From: Bubalus kerabau
Taxonomy: Eukaryota > Chordata > Mammalia > Artiodactyla > Bovidae
Direction of reading: 5' to 3'
Length of the DNA stretch: 64,000 nucleotides
Assembly: GCF_029407905.1 (NCBI RefSeq)
Contig: NC_073646.1
Location: forward strand, 13,782,001-13,846,000
A program made the translations under genes and the position numbers. Positions 11,401 to 24,138 of this stretch are shown here, in pieces. The first letter of the stretch is position 1. Every line of letters begins with the position of its first letter. A model generated the notes under the pieces. That model had not been told where the DNA came from and searched no databases. It saw only the letters and a list, made by a program, of their open reading frames with translations.

Positions 11401-12084
11401 AAAAAAATTGATCCACATCAAAAAAGGAGTAATAAAATTAAAATGAATAAACTAGAACTTGATTAATTCTGTTGCAATGGGCCCCAAATTTTAAAGTGGA
11501 ACTGACTATTGAGGGATCAGGACTCCCTTGGAGGACCCCTAGATGAAACAAGCAATTATTACCATAATAATGCTGCAGAATGAATTCCTCCACCACCACC
11601 ACCACCCTCCCTAAAAATCTCAGTGGCTTACAAAAAGCATTTATTCCTGTGTTCATGGGTCTTTAGACTGGGTGTGGGTTGGTTCATCTAGGCTGCAACT
11701 GGCTGGATGCCTCCAGGTTACAGGTTCCATTCAGGTTTGTTAAGGGGCCTAAATCAGAGGGACAGTTGTTTCAAGGTCACCAGGATGCAAGAGCACAATC
11801 TAACTATACAAGCACGGTGCAAACCTCTGCTCACATCTCCAGCTCTAAAATCCCACCGGCCAAGGCAAATGATGCAGCTAAAAACCCAAAGTCAAGAAAT
11901 GCAGCAAGAGCCTCTATGCAAGGCGTGTCAGGAATGGGTGTGACCATTCCAGAAGAAAACATCAAGTGGAGAAAAAATTAGGTGTGCAGATAATGTTTTA
12001 TAAATGCCTTTCTGATCCTCAATGTTCCCTGAAGGAATCTCAGAGATTAAATTAAGCTGTTAACCCTGGAAAAAAAAAAAATGG
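11401..12084. other. Intergenic stretch with a possible old repeat
   Basis: 11490-11935 has phrases of a widespread mammalian repeat ('ctcagtggcttacaaaaagc', 'ggttggttcatctaggctgc') whose family I cannot name with confidence. A short (cac)n run lies at about 11590-11606. No gene seen. Confidence 0.4.
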
Positions 12085-12415
12085 GGGACATTCCTGGTGG
12101 TCTAGCGGCTGAGAGTATGCCTGCCAGTGTAAGGAACACGGGTTCGATCCCTGCTCCGGGAGGATTCCACAATGCCATCGGGGAGCTGAGCCTGTGCGCC
12201 AACTACTGAGACTGTGGTCTATGGCCCTCAAACTGCCACTGTGGAGCCCACGCGCCACAACTACTGAAGCCGCGTGCCCTAAAGCCTCTATTCCACAAGA
12301 GAAACCTCTGCAATGGGAAGCCCGTGCAATGCAACTAGAGAAGTAGCCCTTGTTCGCCACAACTAGAGAAAACCAGCACAGCGGCAAAGGCCCAGTGCAG
12401 CCAAAAATAAATAAA
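12085..12415 (+). mobile_element. CHR-type SINE (long form)
   Basis: Forward copy: 'acattcctggtggtctagcg', B box 'gggttcgatccctg', repeated 'gccacaactactgaagccg'-like phrases and the tail 'ccaaaaataaataaatt'. Confidence 0.9.
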
Positions 12416-14681
12416 TTAAATTAGACATTTAACAACAACCAAAAAAAAGACATGGGATCACGGAGTGAAGAACTGGAACCATTGATGTGGTCTAGCACAC
12501 TAGATACACTGGTGTTTCTCAATCTTGTATTCCTTGTCACCCCCTACACAGCCATCTAGACTTTCTTTTTCTGACCTCCCCTCCTGCTGTGAAATGTTAT
12601 AAGCACCCATATATTATATATCAGTTTGTGCTGTCAATTGATATCTGGGCCTCATACATAGAAAGAGTAACATTTGCTTATACACTTTACTCAATAACCA
12701 GGTTTTGCTACCCTGGAGGCAAGAGTGACCATGAGATACATTTGACAAGAAGTAGAAGCAAAGTCCACTCATCCTTCTCCACCCACTGTTGCAATTTGAG
12801 CTCACCTCCACTGCTTTCTGGGAAGAAGAAACCTGGCCACGGGTAGGACACATACAATGACCTCTCCCATCACACCGTGACCCCCACTCAGTTTGTTGTA
12901 TATCTCTATTCAAAGTGCCCACCCCCTGGGGCCTGCTTCTCGCCTTGACAAGCACCATTCTTATCTAAACAAATCATTTTATGCACGAAAGCCTCTCAAA
13001 TGCAGTGCGTCATTACCAATTTGCCCAAATTCATTTGGACTCTCTAACAACTAGACAATCAGAGAGCAATGATCCTGTAGCTGCCACCAAGATCCTCGCT
13101 GTAACTGGAAATGTCATCTCCTATTAGGGTAATGACAGACTACAGCTATCTTCAGAACATACTACAAACCCCTACTATTGATATTATTAGCTTAAAGTTA
13201 GAGTTTAATTCCCCTTAATAAAAGCACTGCAGTTTTTCCCATTAATTATGACAGTGATTAATGTGCCTACAAGCATATAGCAGTCCTAAATAGCAAAAGA
13301 TGCTTTTACATCAGTTAAGAATTGTATTCAGAAGCTAAGAACAAATCCCTAAAAGATTAAGAGTGGCTTAAATGAATTAAGAGTTTATTTTTCTCACACA
13401 TAGAAGAAAACCAGAGATAGACAGACTAAGGACAAAAGTAGATATACATTATGAAAGTAAGCTTCTGCTTTCTTTCTACAGCACTGTCCTTAGCGTATGG
13501 CTTCCATCCTCAGTGTTGCCTCATGGTCAAAAAATGGCAGCTAGAGCTCCAGATATCACATCCATGTCCCAAGCAGAAAAAGGGAGGAAAGGCAGAAGGG
13601 CAAAGTTTGTGGTTTTCAACTGACTCAAGTGAGTTAAGTACTTTTTAGGTGCTATTGATGTTATTTTTGTGTACTATCTGAAATCATTTCATGTTCCTTG
13701 GGAGGAATGTGTTGCACACTTTGCCCACAAGCATGTGGGTACATCATGGTCACTCAAGTCTGTCTGCCCTGAAACACTTCTCTTTCCTTTATTTCAATGT
13801 CTGTCATCCTCCCCAAGACCACCAACACAAAGTATGCCAGTACAGTACTGTCTTCATTCTTTATTGAAGACCTGGGTCAGTTGCAGAAGGAAACTTCAAC
13901 ATAAAATGTAAACATTTAAAGTTCTCACTGTTAGGGATTTCCTTTGAGTTGCAAAAGGAAGCCATCAAAACACAAGAACCCTTCACAAGTAGCAAAATTC
14001 TTCAGGTACCATCCTCCCCGGTTTGATCTGGCTTGCCCGAATTCAAGTCTGCAATTCTCCCCGAAAACTTCTCCAAATCTATCTGCTCAAATCTTGATCA
14101 CCTTTCTAGAAAGGAATGAGAAGGAGAGCCACTATCTTCTTCCAATTTTCACTTCTCTCTTTTTTACTAAAAGAACCTCAATTTTATTTCATGGGCCAAT
14201 GTGACCAGCAGAAGAAAGATTTCCAGGCCTCTCTCTCTACCACCAGAGTTAGTGAATATTATATGAGAAAAACTTGTTGGGTAGAGTTTCCAAGAAGGCT
14301 TCTTAAAGAAGTCTGACTCATCCAGGAGGTGTACCTTTTTCTCTCCTCCCTTGCTTTCTACCTCTTGCCTGGAAAAAACGATGTAACTGCAGGAGTTCCA
14401 GCAGCCACTATGAACCATGAGTTATTTTGACTATGAAAGCGGACATTGTAGTAGATAAAAAAAAATGTAAGGCACGTAGGTCATTGATCATGAAGCCACA
14501 CAATCAGTTCTAAATTCCTACCTCTGCACTTTTTCTATGTACAAGGGGAAAAAAAAAAAAAACTATCTTATTTAAGACACTGTTATTTTGGTTTTCTTTT
14601 ACAAGCAACTGCTGAACCTTATCCTAATTGATACAGCAATCCTTAAAGATTTCATTCTGAATGTGAGTGAATTCAATAGCT
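12416..14681. other. Repeat-poor intergenic stretch
   Basis: About 2.3 kb. 12960-13310 is AT-rich with several TAAT-core words and may be a conserved non-coding element (see findings). 13330-13650 resembles an old interspersed repeat of uncertain family ('tccttagcgtatggcttcca'). No gene seen. Confidence 0.4.
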
Positions 14682-14860
14682 CAGTGGTTCTCAAACTTTT
14701 GATTGCATCAGCATCACCAGGAGGTTTGTTAAAACACAAAGTGTACCCTCAGAGTTCCTGATTTGGTTATTTTGGGGTAAAACCTGAGGATCTGAATTTC
14801 TAACAAGTCCCAGGTAGTATGGATTCTGGTGCTTTGGGTACCAGACTTAGAGAACCACTA
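14682..14860 (+). mobile_element. MER5-type hAT element with TSD
   Basis: Starts cagtggttctcaaac and ends gagaaccacta, which are the inverted ends of a MER5-type hAT element. It is flanked by caatagct (14674-14681) and caatggct (14861-14868), an 8-bp hAT-style target duplication with one mismatch. Confidence 0.88.
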
Positions 14861-14868
14861 CAATGGCT

Positions 14869-15317
14869 CAGTCCTAATTTATTCGGATCATTTTCTTCTT
14901 CAAGACTGTGAAGAAAACAAGCCACTGAGTCATTCTTGTTTTTCTCTTTCTGGCTTTTTGGCCCAAGAATTCTTTCCCCAGACAGCAAACTGTACCTTTT
15001 GCTTGATTCTTTTGTGCCCACATCTACCATTATAAGAATCCTTGCCAATTTGCTAAATGGACTTTGTGTGCTGGCAGAGATCCACGGAATTAATGTAAAC
15101 CTACTATTTGTGAGTACTTTATCTTGTACTTTTTCTATTTCCCTTGATTTAAAGATCAAGATCAAGATGCCAAAGCTCTCACAGACAACAGCTCAGAACT
15201 GTATTGCCAAAAAACAGAGGTTGTGTTTACAGCTTTTGGTTTTGCTGTTTTATTTTACACTTGAAGATAGACATATTTTTCCCTCTAACATACTGTTTTG
15301 ATTCATAATCTCTACAA
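14869..15317. other. Intergenic stretch, nothing recognised
   Basis: Overlapping open frames of about 121 codons on both strands (14800-15301) match nothing I know; probably chance. Confidence 0.4.
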
Positions 15318-17093
15318 GCAGGTCAGTTCACCCCATTGTGGCTGTCTTTCAGTCCCTAAGTTATATCCTACTCTGCAACCCAATGGACTATAGCCCACCA
15401 GGCTTCCCTGTCCTTCACTATCTCCCAGAGTTCCTCAGATTCATGTCCACTGAGTCAGTGATGCTATCTAACCATCCCATCTTCTGCCACCCCTTTCTCC
15501 TTTTGCTTTCAATATTTTCCAGCATCAGGGTCTTTTCCAATAAGTCAGCTCTTTCCATCAGGTGGCCAAAGTATTGGAGTTTCACCTTCAGCATCACTCC
15601 TTCTAATGAATATTCAAGACTGATGTCCTTTAGGATTGACTAATTGGATCTCCTTGCAGTCCAAGGGACTCTCAAGAGTATTCTCCAACACCATAGTTCA
15701 AAAACATCAATTCTTTGGCACTCAGCCTTCTCTATGGGCCAACTGTCACATCCATACATAACTACTGGAAAAACCATAGCTTTGACTAGATGGACCTTTG
15801 TTGGCAAAGTAATGTCTCTGGTTTTTAATATGCTGTCTAGGTTTGTCATAGCTTTTCTTCCAAGAGCAAGCATCTTTTAATTTCATAGCTGTAGTCACCA
15901 TCTGCAGTGCTTTTGGAGCCCGAGAAAATAAAATCTGTCATTGCTCCACTTGTTCCCTTTCTATTTGCCATGAAGTGATGGGACCAGATGCCATGATCTT
16001 ACTTTTCTGAATGCTGAGTTTTAAGCCAGCTTTTTCACTCTCCTTTTTCACCCTCATCAAGAGGCTCTTTAGTTCCTCTTCACTTTCTGACATTATAATG
16101 GTATCATTTGCATATCTAGGTTGCTGATATTTCTCTTGATTCCAGATTGTGATTCATCCAGCCCAGCATTTCTCATGATGCATTCCCCATATAAGTTAAA
16201 TAAACAGGGTGACAATACACAGCCTTGTCATATTATTTTCCCAGTTTTAAAAGAATCAATTGTTCCATATCTTCTTCTAACTGTTGCTTCTTGACCTGCA
16301 TACAAGTAAGGCGGCCTGGTATTCCCATTTCTTTAAGAATTTTCCAGTTTGTTGTGATCCACATAGTCAAAGGCTTTAGTGTAGACAATGAAGCAGAAAA
16401 AAGATGTTTTTCTGGAATTCCTTGCTTTGTCTACAATCCAATGAATGTTGGCAATTTGAACTCTGGTTTCTCTGCCTTTTCTAAAACCAGCTTGAACATC
16501 TGGAAGTTCATGGTTCATGTACTGTTGAAGCCTAACTTGAAGGATTTTGAACATAATCTTACTCGCATGTGAAATGATTGCAAGCCTGAACATTCTTTGG
16601 CATTGCCCTTCTTTGAGACCGGAATGAAAACTGACCTTTTCCAGTCCTGTGGCCACTGCTGGCATATTGAGTGCAGCACCTTAGCAGCAGCATCTTTTAG
16701 GATTTGAAATAGCTCAGCTGGAATTCCATCACCTCCACTAGCTTTGTTTGTGGTGATGCTTCCTAACTTGACTTCACACTAAAGGATGTCTGGCTCTAGG
16801 TGAGTGACAACACCATCATGGTTACTGGGGTCATTAAGACCTTTTTGTATAGTTCTACTGTGTATTCTTGCCACCTCTTCTTAATCTCTTCTGCTTCTGT
16901 TAGGTCCTTGCCATTTTTGTCCTTTCTTCTCCTCATCCTTGCATGAAATGTTCCTTTGATATCTCCAATTTTCTTGAAGAGATTGCTAGTCTTTCCTATT
17001 CTATTGATTTTCTTTATTTATTTGCATTGTTCATTGAAGAAGGCCTTCTTATCTCTCCTTGCTATTGTCTAGAACTCTGCATTCAGCTGGGTA
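15318..17093 (-). mobile_element. BovB LINE, 5'-truncated, with RT remains
   Basis: About 1.8 kb reverse BovB. From left to right it runs from the 3' end through the C-terminal region (15640-15873), the catalytic region (about 16100-16200, disrupted) and the N-terminal RT blocks (16333-16665, where FIVYTKAFDYVDH is a degraded motif A) to sequence upstream of the RT near 16690-17090. Many stops and frameshifts; non-functional. The 5' side abuts an MLT1-like LTR. Confidence 0.92.
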
Positions 17094-17405
17094 TGTATGA
17101 ATATATCTGGGAGTCTTTAAAGAGATAATTAATATAAAATGAAGTCATAAAGGTTGGCCCTAATCCAATATGACTGGCATCCTTATTAAAAGAAGAAAGT
17201 TGGATGCAGACACATACAAGGGAAGACCACCTGAGGACACAGGGAGAGGACAACCCTCTATATGTCAGAGATAAGTCTCAGAAGAAACCATCCCTGTTGA
17301 CATCTTGATCTTAGACGTCTAACCCCCAGAATTTGCAACAAGAAATTTTTATAGTTCAATCTACCCAGTCTATAGCTTTGTATGGCAACCCAAGTAAACT
17401 AATAC
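17094..17405 (+). mobile_element. MLT1-type MaLR LTR fragment
   Basis: Old LTR with 'ctaatccaatatgactggca', 'tctcagaagaaaccatccct', 'acatcttgatcttagacgtc' and the end 'agtaaactaataca'. It lacks the very 5' end, where the BovB abuts. Confidence 0.75.
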
Positions 17406-17408
17406 ACT

Positions 17409-17620
17409 CCTGGAGTCGGCAAACTTTTTCTGTAAAGGACCAGAAAATAAATATTTCAGACTTTGTGGGCCATATGGCCTCTGTTGCAACTACTCAGCTC
17501 TGCTATTTTAGGATCATAGCAGCCACAGGCAACACTAAAGGAATGGATGTGACCATGTTCCAATAAAACTTTATTAACAAAAATAGGCAGGCTGCTTTTG
17601 GACTGATTTATTGACTCCTG
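17409..17620 (+). repeat. Old mammalian interspersed repeat, probably DNA-transposon-derived
   Basis: Contains 'gtcggcaaactttttctgta', 'gtgggccatatggcctctgt' and 'ttccaataaaactttattaa', phrases of a common eutherian repeat that I cannot assign to a family with certainty. Confidence 0.5.
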
Positions 17621-17897
17621 CTCTAGATGATTGGTTCAGGAGTAAGCATGTGACTGAGGCCTGGCCAATCAGCATGATTCTATTCCTGAGTTCAGTGACT
17701 CTCTGAACTTGCTCTAAATTCAGGAGAAAAGGACAATTTCTTTCCAGTGGACTATAGTTATACGATATGAGGACGCAACAGTTGTTTTCAAAATAAAACC
17801 CAAAGTCCTTTGCATAAATCCAAGGCACCCTGAACTTCAAGCACACAGCTGCCATTTTTCATGTTTTTACCAGAGACCAAAATTCTGTAGGTGTATG

Positions 17898-18172
17898 CTG
17901 CTACTGCTAAGTCACTTCAGTCGTGTCCGACTCTGTGTGACCCCATAGACGGCAGCCCACCAGGCTCCCCCATCCCAGGGATTCTCCAGGCAAGAACACT
18001 GGAGTGGGTTGCCATTTCCTTCTCCAATGCATGAAAGTGAAAAGTGAAAGTGAAGTTGCTCAGTCGTGTCCGACCCTCAGCGACCCCATGGATTGCAGCC
18101 TACCAGGCTCCTCCATCCATGGGATTTTCCAGGCAGGAGTACTGGAGTGGGGTGCCATTGCCTTCTCCAGTA
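17898..18172 (-). mobile_element. BOV-A2 SINE (dimer)
   Basis: Reverse dimeric BOV-A2. 'gctgctactgctaagtcact' lies at the left and the two BOV-A monomers are linked by 'gcatgaaagtgaaaagtgaa'. Confidence 0.93.
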
Positions 18173-18523
18173 GGTGTATACAAATGACTAAAAAACAAAT
18201 AAGTAGCAATCAACAATTGAATTTTTAATATCAAAATGAATGGTCTTGGCTACATTTTTTAATCAATGAGCAAACTGTCCATTACACTGTTTGAAAACAA
18301 TCTAAAGTAATATCATGCTGCATTTGTCTTGTATCTTATGTAACAGGAACTTTAAAAGAATAACAAAACCCTGGAGAAAATGCAAGAGCGAAGTCATTTG
18401 TCCAGATTCTCTGAGAATGCCCACAAACAAGCAGCTTTACAATCACATCTGGTAAATAATAAAGGGAACTCAGGGCTGGCTGAATGTTTTTCCTCCAACT
18501 AAGCTATGACATTTTAATTTAGA
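18173..18523. other. Intergenic stretch, nothing recognised
   Basis: AT-rich; no family or gene recognised. Confidence 0.45.
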
Positions 18524-18729
18524 TCAGAAAAGACTCTGATGCTGAGAGGGACTGGGGGCAAGAGGAGAAGGGGACGACAGAGGATGACATGGCTGGATGG
18601 CATCACTGACTCAATGGACATGAGTTTGAGTGAACTCTGGGAGTTGGTGATGGACAGGGAGGCCTGGCCTGCTGCGATTCATGGGGTCGCAAAGAGTTGG
18701 ACATGACTGAGCGACTGAACTGAATTGAA
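18524..18729 (+). mobile_element. BovB LINE 3' end, short
   Basis: Forward 3' terminus only: 'gactctgatgctgagaggga' through 'gagcgactgaactgaattga'. Confidence 0.9.
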
Positions 18730-19601
18730 CAGGACAATGCAACATAGTTTCCGGGATGGCTCAGATAGAAGAAAGCATTAGAACTTTAAAAAGTAAAAAA
18801 TTGAAAGTCAGAAATTATTTTCTTTTCAGACTAATATTTATTTCTACGCAGTAATTGTTAACAAAACCAGATGTGAAGTTGCTTAGGTCAAATAGATCTT
18901 GGTCCTATGCTGGTGTTGGATAGAGCAGACCACATTATACTGCAGTAATTGGCAATACCAATATCTCACAGGTTTTACCCAAGTTTATTTCTTGCTCTTG
19001 CAAAGCCCCCTGTGTCTAGGCAGATTTCGAGGGAAGCTACTCTCTGTGTGGTAGCTGCTTCCCTCTGTGGCACTTTCACTTCAACAGACACTTCACTATG
19101 GAAGGAAAAAGAAGATGGAGAATCACACACTGGCTCTTACATGCTTTCATCTAGGATTGACAGATATTTCTACTTGCAGCCCATTGGCGAGAATTAGGCA
19201 CATGGCTTATCAATCAAAGGAGACTGGGAAATGTAGTCTTTTAGTTGCCCTGGAAGAGAGAGAGGATAAGATTTAGGGCTACCACAGTGGAGTACCTTTG
19301 GTGCATTGAGGGAAGGCAGTAGATTTCTTGCAAATGAATGAGGAGGAAGCAGAGAGGATTAAGAGATGCAGACAAGTGAAGGAGAGGAGACTATATTCAG
19401 TTGCTACTTAGTTCAATTCTTCCTCAAAATACACACCTGGGTACCAGCCTGCCCACGACACTGTTCACTAACCTGTGTGGTATTAGAGGAAAAATAAGGA
19501 TCATGTCACAATAAAGCTAAATTGACAACATAGTCCATCATTATTGTTAACTTGGTGATAATCAATGGCCTTATATGTTTTGGTTTTAAAATGTTGTTTC
19601 T
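18730..19601. other. Intergenic stretch with a possible old repeat
   Basis: 18950-19270 carries phrases such as 'gactgggaaatgtagtcttt' seen in a common mammalian repeat, family uncertain. No gene seen. Confidence 0.4.
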
Positions 19602-19924
19602 TAGGTTTCCCTGGTGGCTCAGTGGTAAAGAATCTGCCTGCCAATGCAGGAGACTCAAGTTCAATCCCTGGTCCAGGAAGATCCCACATGCCGTGGAGCG
19701 GCTAAGCCCATGTGCCACAACTGTTGCGCCTGTGCTCTAGAGTCCAGGAGTCACAACTGAGCCCACGTGCCGCAACTACTGAAGCCCACATGCCCTAGAG
19801 CCTTTGCTCTGCAGCAAGAGAGGCCCGTACACCACAACTAGAGACTAGCTCCTGCTCTTAGCAACTAGAGACAGCTCATGCACAGAAACAAAGACCCAGC
19901 ACAGACATAGATAAATAAATAAAC
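19602..19924 (+). mobile_element. CHR-type SINE (long form)
   Basis: Forward copy: 'tttccctggtggctcagtgg', 'agttcaatccctggtccagg', serial 'cacaactactgaagccc'-like phrases and an (aata)n tail. Confidence 0.92.
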
Positions 19925-22093
19925 TATTGAGTTTTTTAATGAAATGATGGTGATCATAGCTAGTAAGTACTTATTTGATGTCATAATTTGGCAAAATTAA
20001 AAGTTGGCACTCACTCATAACTTTCCCTGTTTTTTGAAATTTTTATTTCAGTGTAATTGCTTTACAATGTTGTGTGAGTTTCTGCTGCGTTTTTTAAAGT
20101 TACTGTGTCAGTCTGCAAAATGAGATTCTGGGAGCCACTGACGTAGTTAATGGTTTTGCCTAGAACTTGCTTTACCTGTTGAAGGAAATTTACTTTTTTG
20201 AGTACCCACTCTGCGCTATTTAGCATGGAAGGTTTTATTATCTCAAATTTACAGATAAAACAACAGAGACCCAGAAAAAATGGCTCCTGGTTATAATTTC
20301 TCAGTTGTTCCACTTTTTGACCCTATAATAAATTCTTTATTTCATAATACTCTCTGTAGCTCTGTCTTTCTGAACCCTTGCTGAAGCACACGGTGATCTT
20401 CACCACAGGGTCTGTTTCTGGGGAATCTGACTGGAGGCAAAATGCTTAATGAATGATAGCTACATGACCTCCTAAGGTCACATGGTCCATTAAGGCAATG
20501 AGGGGCCTCAGTCCAGATCCACAGGACTGAAGTCCATGTGTTCTGTCCTCGAAGCACACTGCCACTTTAGACACTGAGTTACCCCAAAGCGAAGAATTAA
20601 GACAAACTTCTGGGTCACAAGCACCTAGACCACATTAGCAGAAATTCCTTCAGATGTATAGGAATGTATTTTAATATCAAAGTCCATTAATCAAGCACAC
20701 TCTGCCTGCATACTCCAACCAGAAGGAGTTACCATTGCAGAGAATCACACAACAGGGTGTCTGAGAGCAGAAACTGACTAATTCTCAGCACAGGTGCTCT
20801 TGGCAAGTATTGATAGCTGGTCTGAAGTCAAAATAAAGTATCTCTGGCTCTTCCTACACCAGCAGGTGTTTCTCACTCCCAGTACCTGAAATGTATGTGC
20901 CTTCTAAGACTGTAAAAATAGACATCTCTCATATTTCTCTATAGGAACACTTAGAAACAAACATTTGGAAACCTGCAAATATCTTATATGAAGTTTTTCT
21001 ACTTATACAGGGTTTTGCTAAGTCTGATGTGTGATCATAGATATCTGTATATTCATAAATTCCTGGTGCTGATGCACTTAAAATTCACTGTTCCTGAGAA
21101 AGGCAGAAAGAGGCGGGACCATTATAAATAAGTGTTGCTTTTTTTGAGAGTTCTTCACTAAACCAATTTGTAAATATTCAAATTTCTTTATGTTGTTAAA
21201 ACCCTCAGTATTATGAATTAAGGTTAAAATATCAAACTTTTGGTAGCATATTGAGAAATGTCTAATAAAATTTTATTTTTCTAAATGAATAAAACATTAC
21301 TACCAAAATAAGGCAATTTTTATACCAAATATTTCCCTTCTATTTAAGTTTCTAATAATCCCTCATATCTAGACTGTCTTCTCAGTATATGGAAATAAGT
21401 TCTAGAGATCATAAGTTATTTTAAAACTCTTTTTTTCTGGGACTTCAAAAATACACAGAATGTACTTTCTTTGGAGTTCTCTAACTTGGGACCCATAATC
21501 CATTGCCACAAAATATCACAGATCTTATTATTCATAAGCAATATTTTGGTGGAATAGTTAATTAAATGATTCAAAGATTTGCTTCCTTAAAATTATGATT
21601 CACATTTAAAGCCTATAAAAAGGCACTGAAACATAAGGAAAGATAATATTACCCTAAAGGCTCAGAGAAAAGCATAATTTAAAAATGATTTTTCTAAAAG
21701 AAATGGAAAGAATTTTTTAAAATACTTGTTGGTAAATAGCAAGTAACTGTACATGTATCCACAGGTGATAAGTAGGTAAGTAGGCAGATAGATAGATGGA
21801 AAATAAAAAATCCTCTGTGAAACAAAAGCAGGGAGCCTAAAAAGATGAGGGCAAAGATACAACCAAAAAAAAAAAAAAAGTCATGTGAAATTAAAAAAAA
21901 AACAACTCAAGAAAATTTAAACTCTAGTAGAAGAATTAAATCCAAACTGAAGATAGTTTAAAGCAGAAAGGACACTAGAAAACTGTGCTATAGAGAACAA
22001 ATTTCAAAAACCCTAAAGAATATAGAAGAAGAAAAAAAGGCAATGAAATCCATATTATTGAAAGATAGAAGTACAAAGGCAATACTCATAAAA
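19925..22093. other. Repeat-poor AT-rich intergenic stretch
   Basis: About 2.2 kb without a recognised gene. 20036-20090 resembles the extreme 3' end of an L1 in reverse, and 20210-20290 may be a MIR scrap. A short gata-like run lies near 21785-21797. Confidence 0.45.
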
Positions 22094-22165
22094 CAAAATA
22101 TCAGATATAAGACCAAACAAAATATCAGATATAAGACCAAACAAAATATCAGATATGAGACCAAA
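22094..22165. repeat. 24-bp tandem repeat, three copies
   Basis: Three head-to-tail copies of a 24-mer starting caaaatatcagatataagac at 22094, 22118 and 22142. The first two are identical and the third differs by one base (ataag to atgag). Confidence 0.93.
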
Positions 22166-22521
22166 TTTAACCCAATAAGTATAAATGGGTTAAATTTGCT
22201 TAAAATATATAGGAAGAGTAAAGTACTAGAGGAAGATCTATCAGGCAAATATAAACAAAGCACGGATGAGAGTTAAAGTAGGTGAGACTGCAGCACGTAA
22301 ACACACATGAACAGGTTGTGCTGGAGGCATCGTGTACTGGCTCACAAAGCTGACTGGACACATCTCTTCCCACCTCTGGTTTGCAAGCATACGCTGTAAA
22401 TACACTTCTTTCCTTCAGTTCACTCCCTAATATTTCCCAGTTTTATGGATACAATGTCTCCTTTTAGATCTTGGTTATTAAGGAACTTTCCATTATAATG
22501 ATATTATAATATGTGCACAGC
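22166..22521. other. Intergenic stretch, nothing recognised
   Basis: No family or gene recognised. Confidence 0.4.
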
Positions 22522-22772
22522 TGCTGCTGCTGCTAAGTCGCTTCAGTCGTGTCTGACTCTGTGTGACGCCATAGAGGACAGCCCACCAGGCTCCTCCGTC
22601 CCCGGGATTCTCCAGGCAAGAACACTGGAGTGGGTTGCCATTTCCTTCTCCAATGCATGAAAGTGAAAAGTGAAAGTGAAGTCACTCAGTTGGGTCGGAC
22701 TCTTCGCGACCCCATAGACTGAAGCCTACCAGGCTCCTCCGTCCATGGGATTTTCCAGGCAAGAGTACTGGA
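22522..22772 (-). mobile_element. BOV-A2 SINE (dimer), one end missing
   Basis: Reverse dimer beginning 'gctgctgctgctaagtcgct'. The right end stops at 'agagtactggagca', before the usual 'ggtgccattgccttctcc'. A cacaca-rich AT stretch follows. Confidence 0.92.
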
Positions 22773-22934
22773 GCACATAAATATATATACCACACATACA
22801 CCACACACACATCCTACTGTTCTGTTTCTCTGAAGATTCCTGGTTAATACACTTATATATTACATGATTCTCTTTAAAGACTTTTTTTTTAATGTTTGTA
22901 TTGTTCTACAGGTATGTGTGTGCTGTGTTGTGTG

Positions 22935-23129
22935 TTAGCTGTGTCTTACTCTTTGCGACTCCATGAACTGTAGCCAGCCAGGCTGCTCTGTCCATGGAAT
23001 TCTCCAGGCAAGAATACTGGACTGGATTGCCATTCCCTTCTCCAGGGGATTTTCCCCACCCAAGGATCGAACCTGGGTCTCTTGCATTGCAGGCAGCTTC
23101 TTTACCGTCTGAGTCACCAGGGAAGCCCT
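22935..23129 (-). mobile_element. Bov-tA SINE
   Basis: Reverse copy preceded by a tgtgtg-rich stretch (22912-22934). It ends 'gagtcaccagggaagccc'. Confidence 0.9.
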
Positions 23130-23244
23130 TCTGCAGGTATACTGGTAATAATTATTTAGATTTAATGTAAGCATTACTAAGTTAATTACTTGCCACCAAT
23201 CATTCTATACCATGAATTTCACAATTTTTATTTCTTTCTCATTC

Positions 23245-23416
23245 TCAGTCATGTCCTACTATTTTGCAACCCCATGGACTGTAGCCCACCAGGCTTCTCT
23301 GTCCATGGGATTTTCCAGGTAAGAATACTGGAGTAGATTGCCATTTCCTTCTCCAGGAGATCTTCTCAACCCAGGAATTCAACCTACCTCTCCTGCATTC
23401 AGGCAGATTCTTTATT
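23245..23416 (-). mobile_element. Bov-tA SINE, truncated
   Basis: Reverse copy with the BOV-A body and part of the tRNA head. It stops at 'aggcagattcttta' without the terminal head sequence. Confidence 0.85.
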
Positions 23417-24138
23417 TGATTCATTTTCCAGTTGTCTGGAATACGGTGGTAAGTAATTGCTCTCAGGAAGGGTATGTTAAGGGTATGTCTAAGAATGTCT
23501 TTCTGTTGCTTTCTCACATGAACAATGGAAAAGCCAAGTATCAGGATCTTAATGCAATATCTTATCCTCTCCAAATTCTATACAAATTGCCCCATTGTCT
23601 TTGATTATTGGCTTTGCAGATAAGAAAAATCTTACTCTTTTTTCCTTAATAAGTAATCCTTTATCCTGTTGACATGCTCTTCATATTCTTTTTCTTCTCT
23701 TAAAATGCAAACATTTCATTAGATTGGCCTATTTCACTGATTAAAGATGAATTTTTGTACTTTTTTATACTCTCTGGAATCAAGATATACCTTACAGTTT
23801 CTGTCTACCATATGGCAATAGTGTCGTCATTCTTCAAACACTTCTATTGATATCTCTGAAAAAATCCAAGTATGAAACCCTCTTAGATTCAATACTGTGT
23901 GGGTTATACTTTGTTAGTCTATTTTCATTAGTCTATCTTTGCCCATGCTCAGTAAACCATAAATTTAATCTTTATTCACTTAAAAAGCAAAATATCTTCT
24001 GATATTTATTTAAATTATTCCTTTTCCATATACTATTTGTTCCTTGTGAAATTATTCTCTTTTTCCCTCTGTTCTACATTTCCTTTATCTCTTCTTAAGT
24101 CAGTGTCCATGTCTCATTCTTCTTCCTCTGAGTTTTGC
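23417..24138. other. Intergenic stretch, nothing recognised
   Basis: AT-rich; no family or gene recognised. Confidence 0.4.

Noticed and set aside
14800..15301. Overlapping 121-codon frames on both strands
   Set aside because: No similarity recognised; partly inside the MER5-type relic.
22094..22165. CRISPR-like regular repeats
   Set aside because: Units are contiguous with no spacers and the genome is a vertebrate; a simple tandem repeat.
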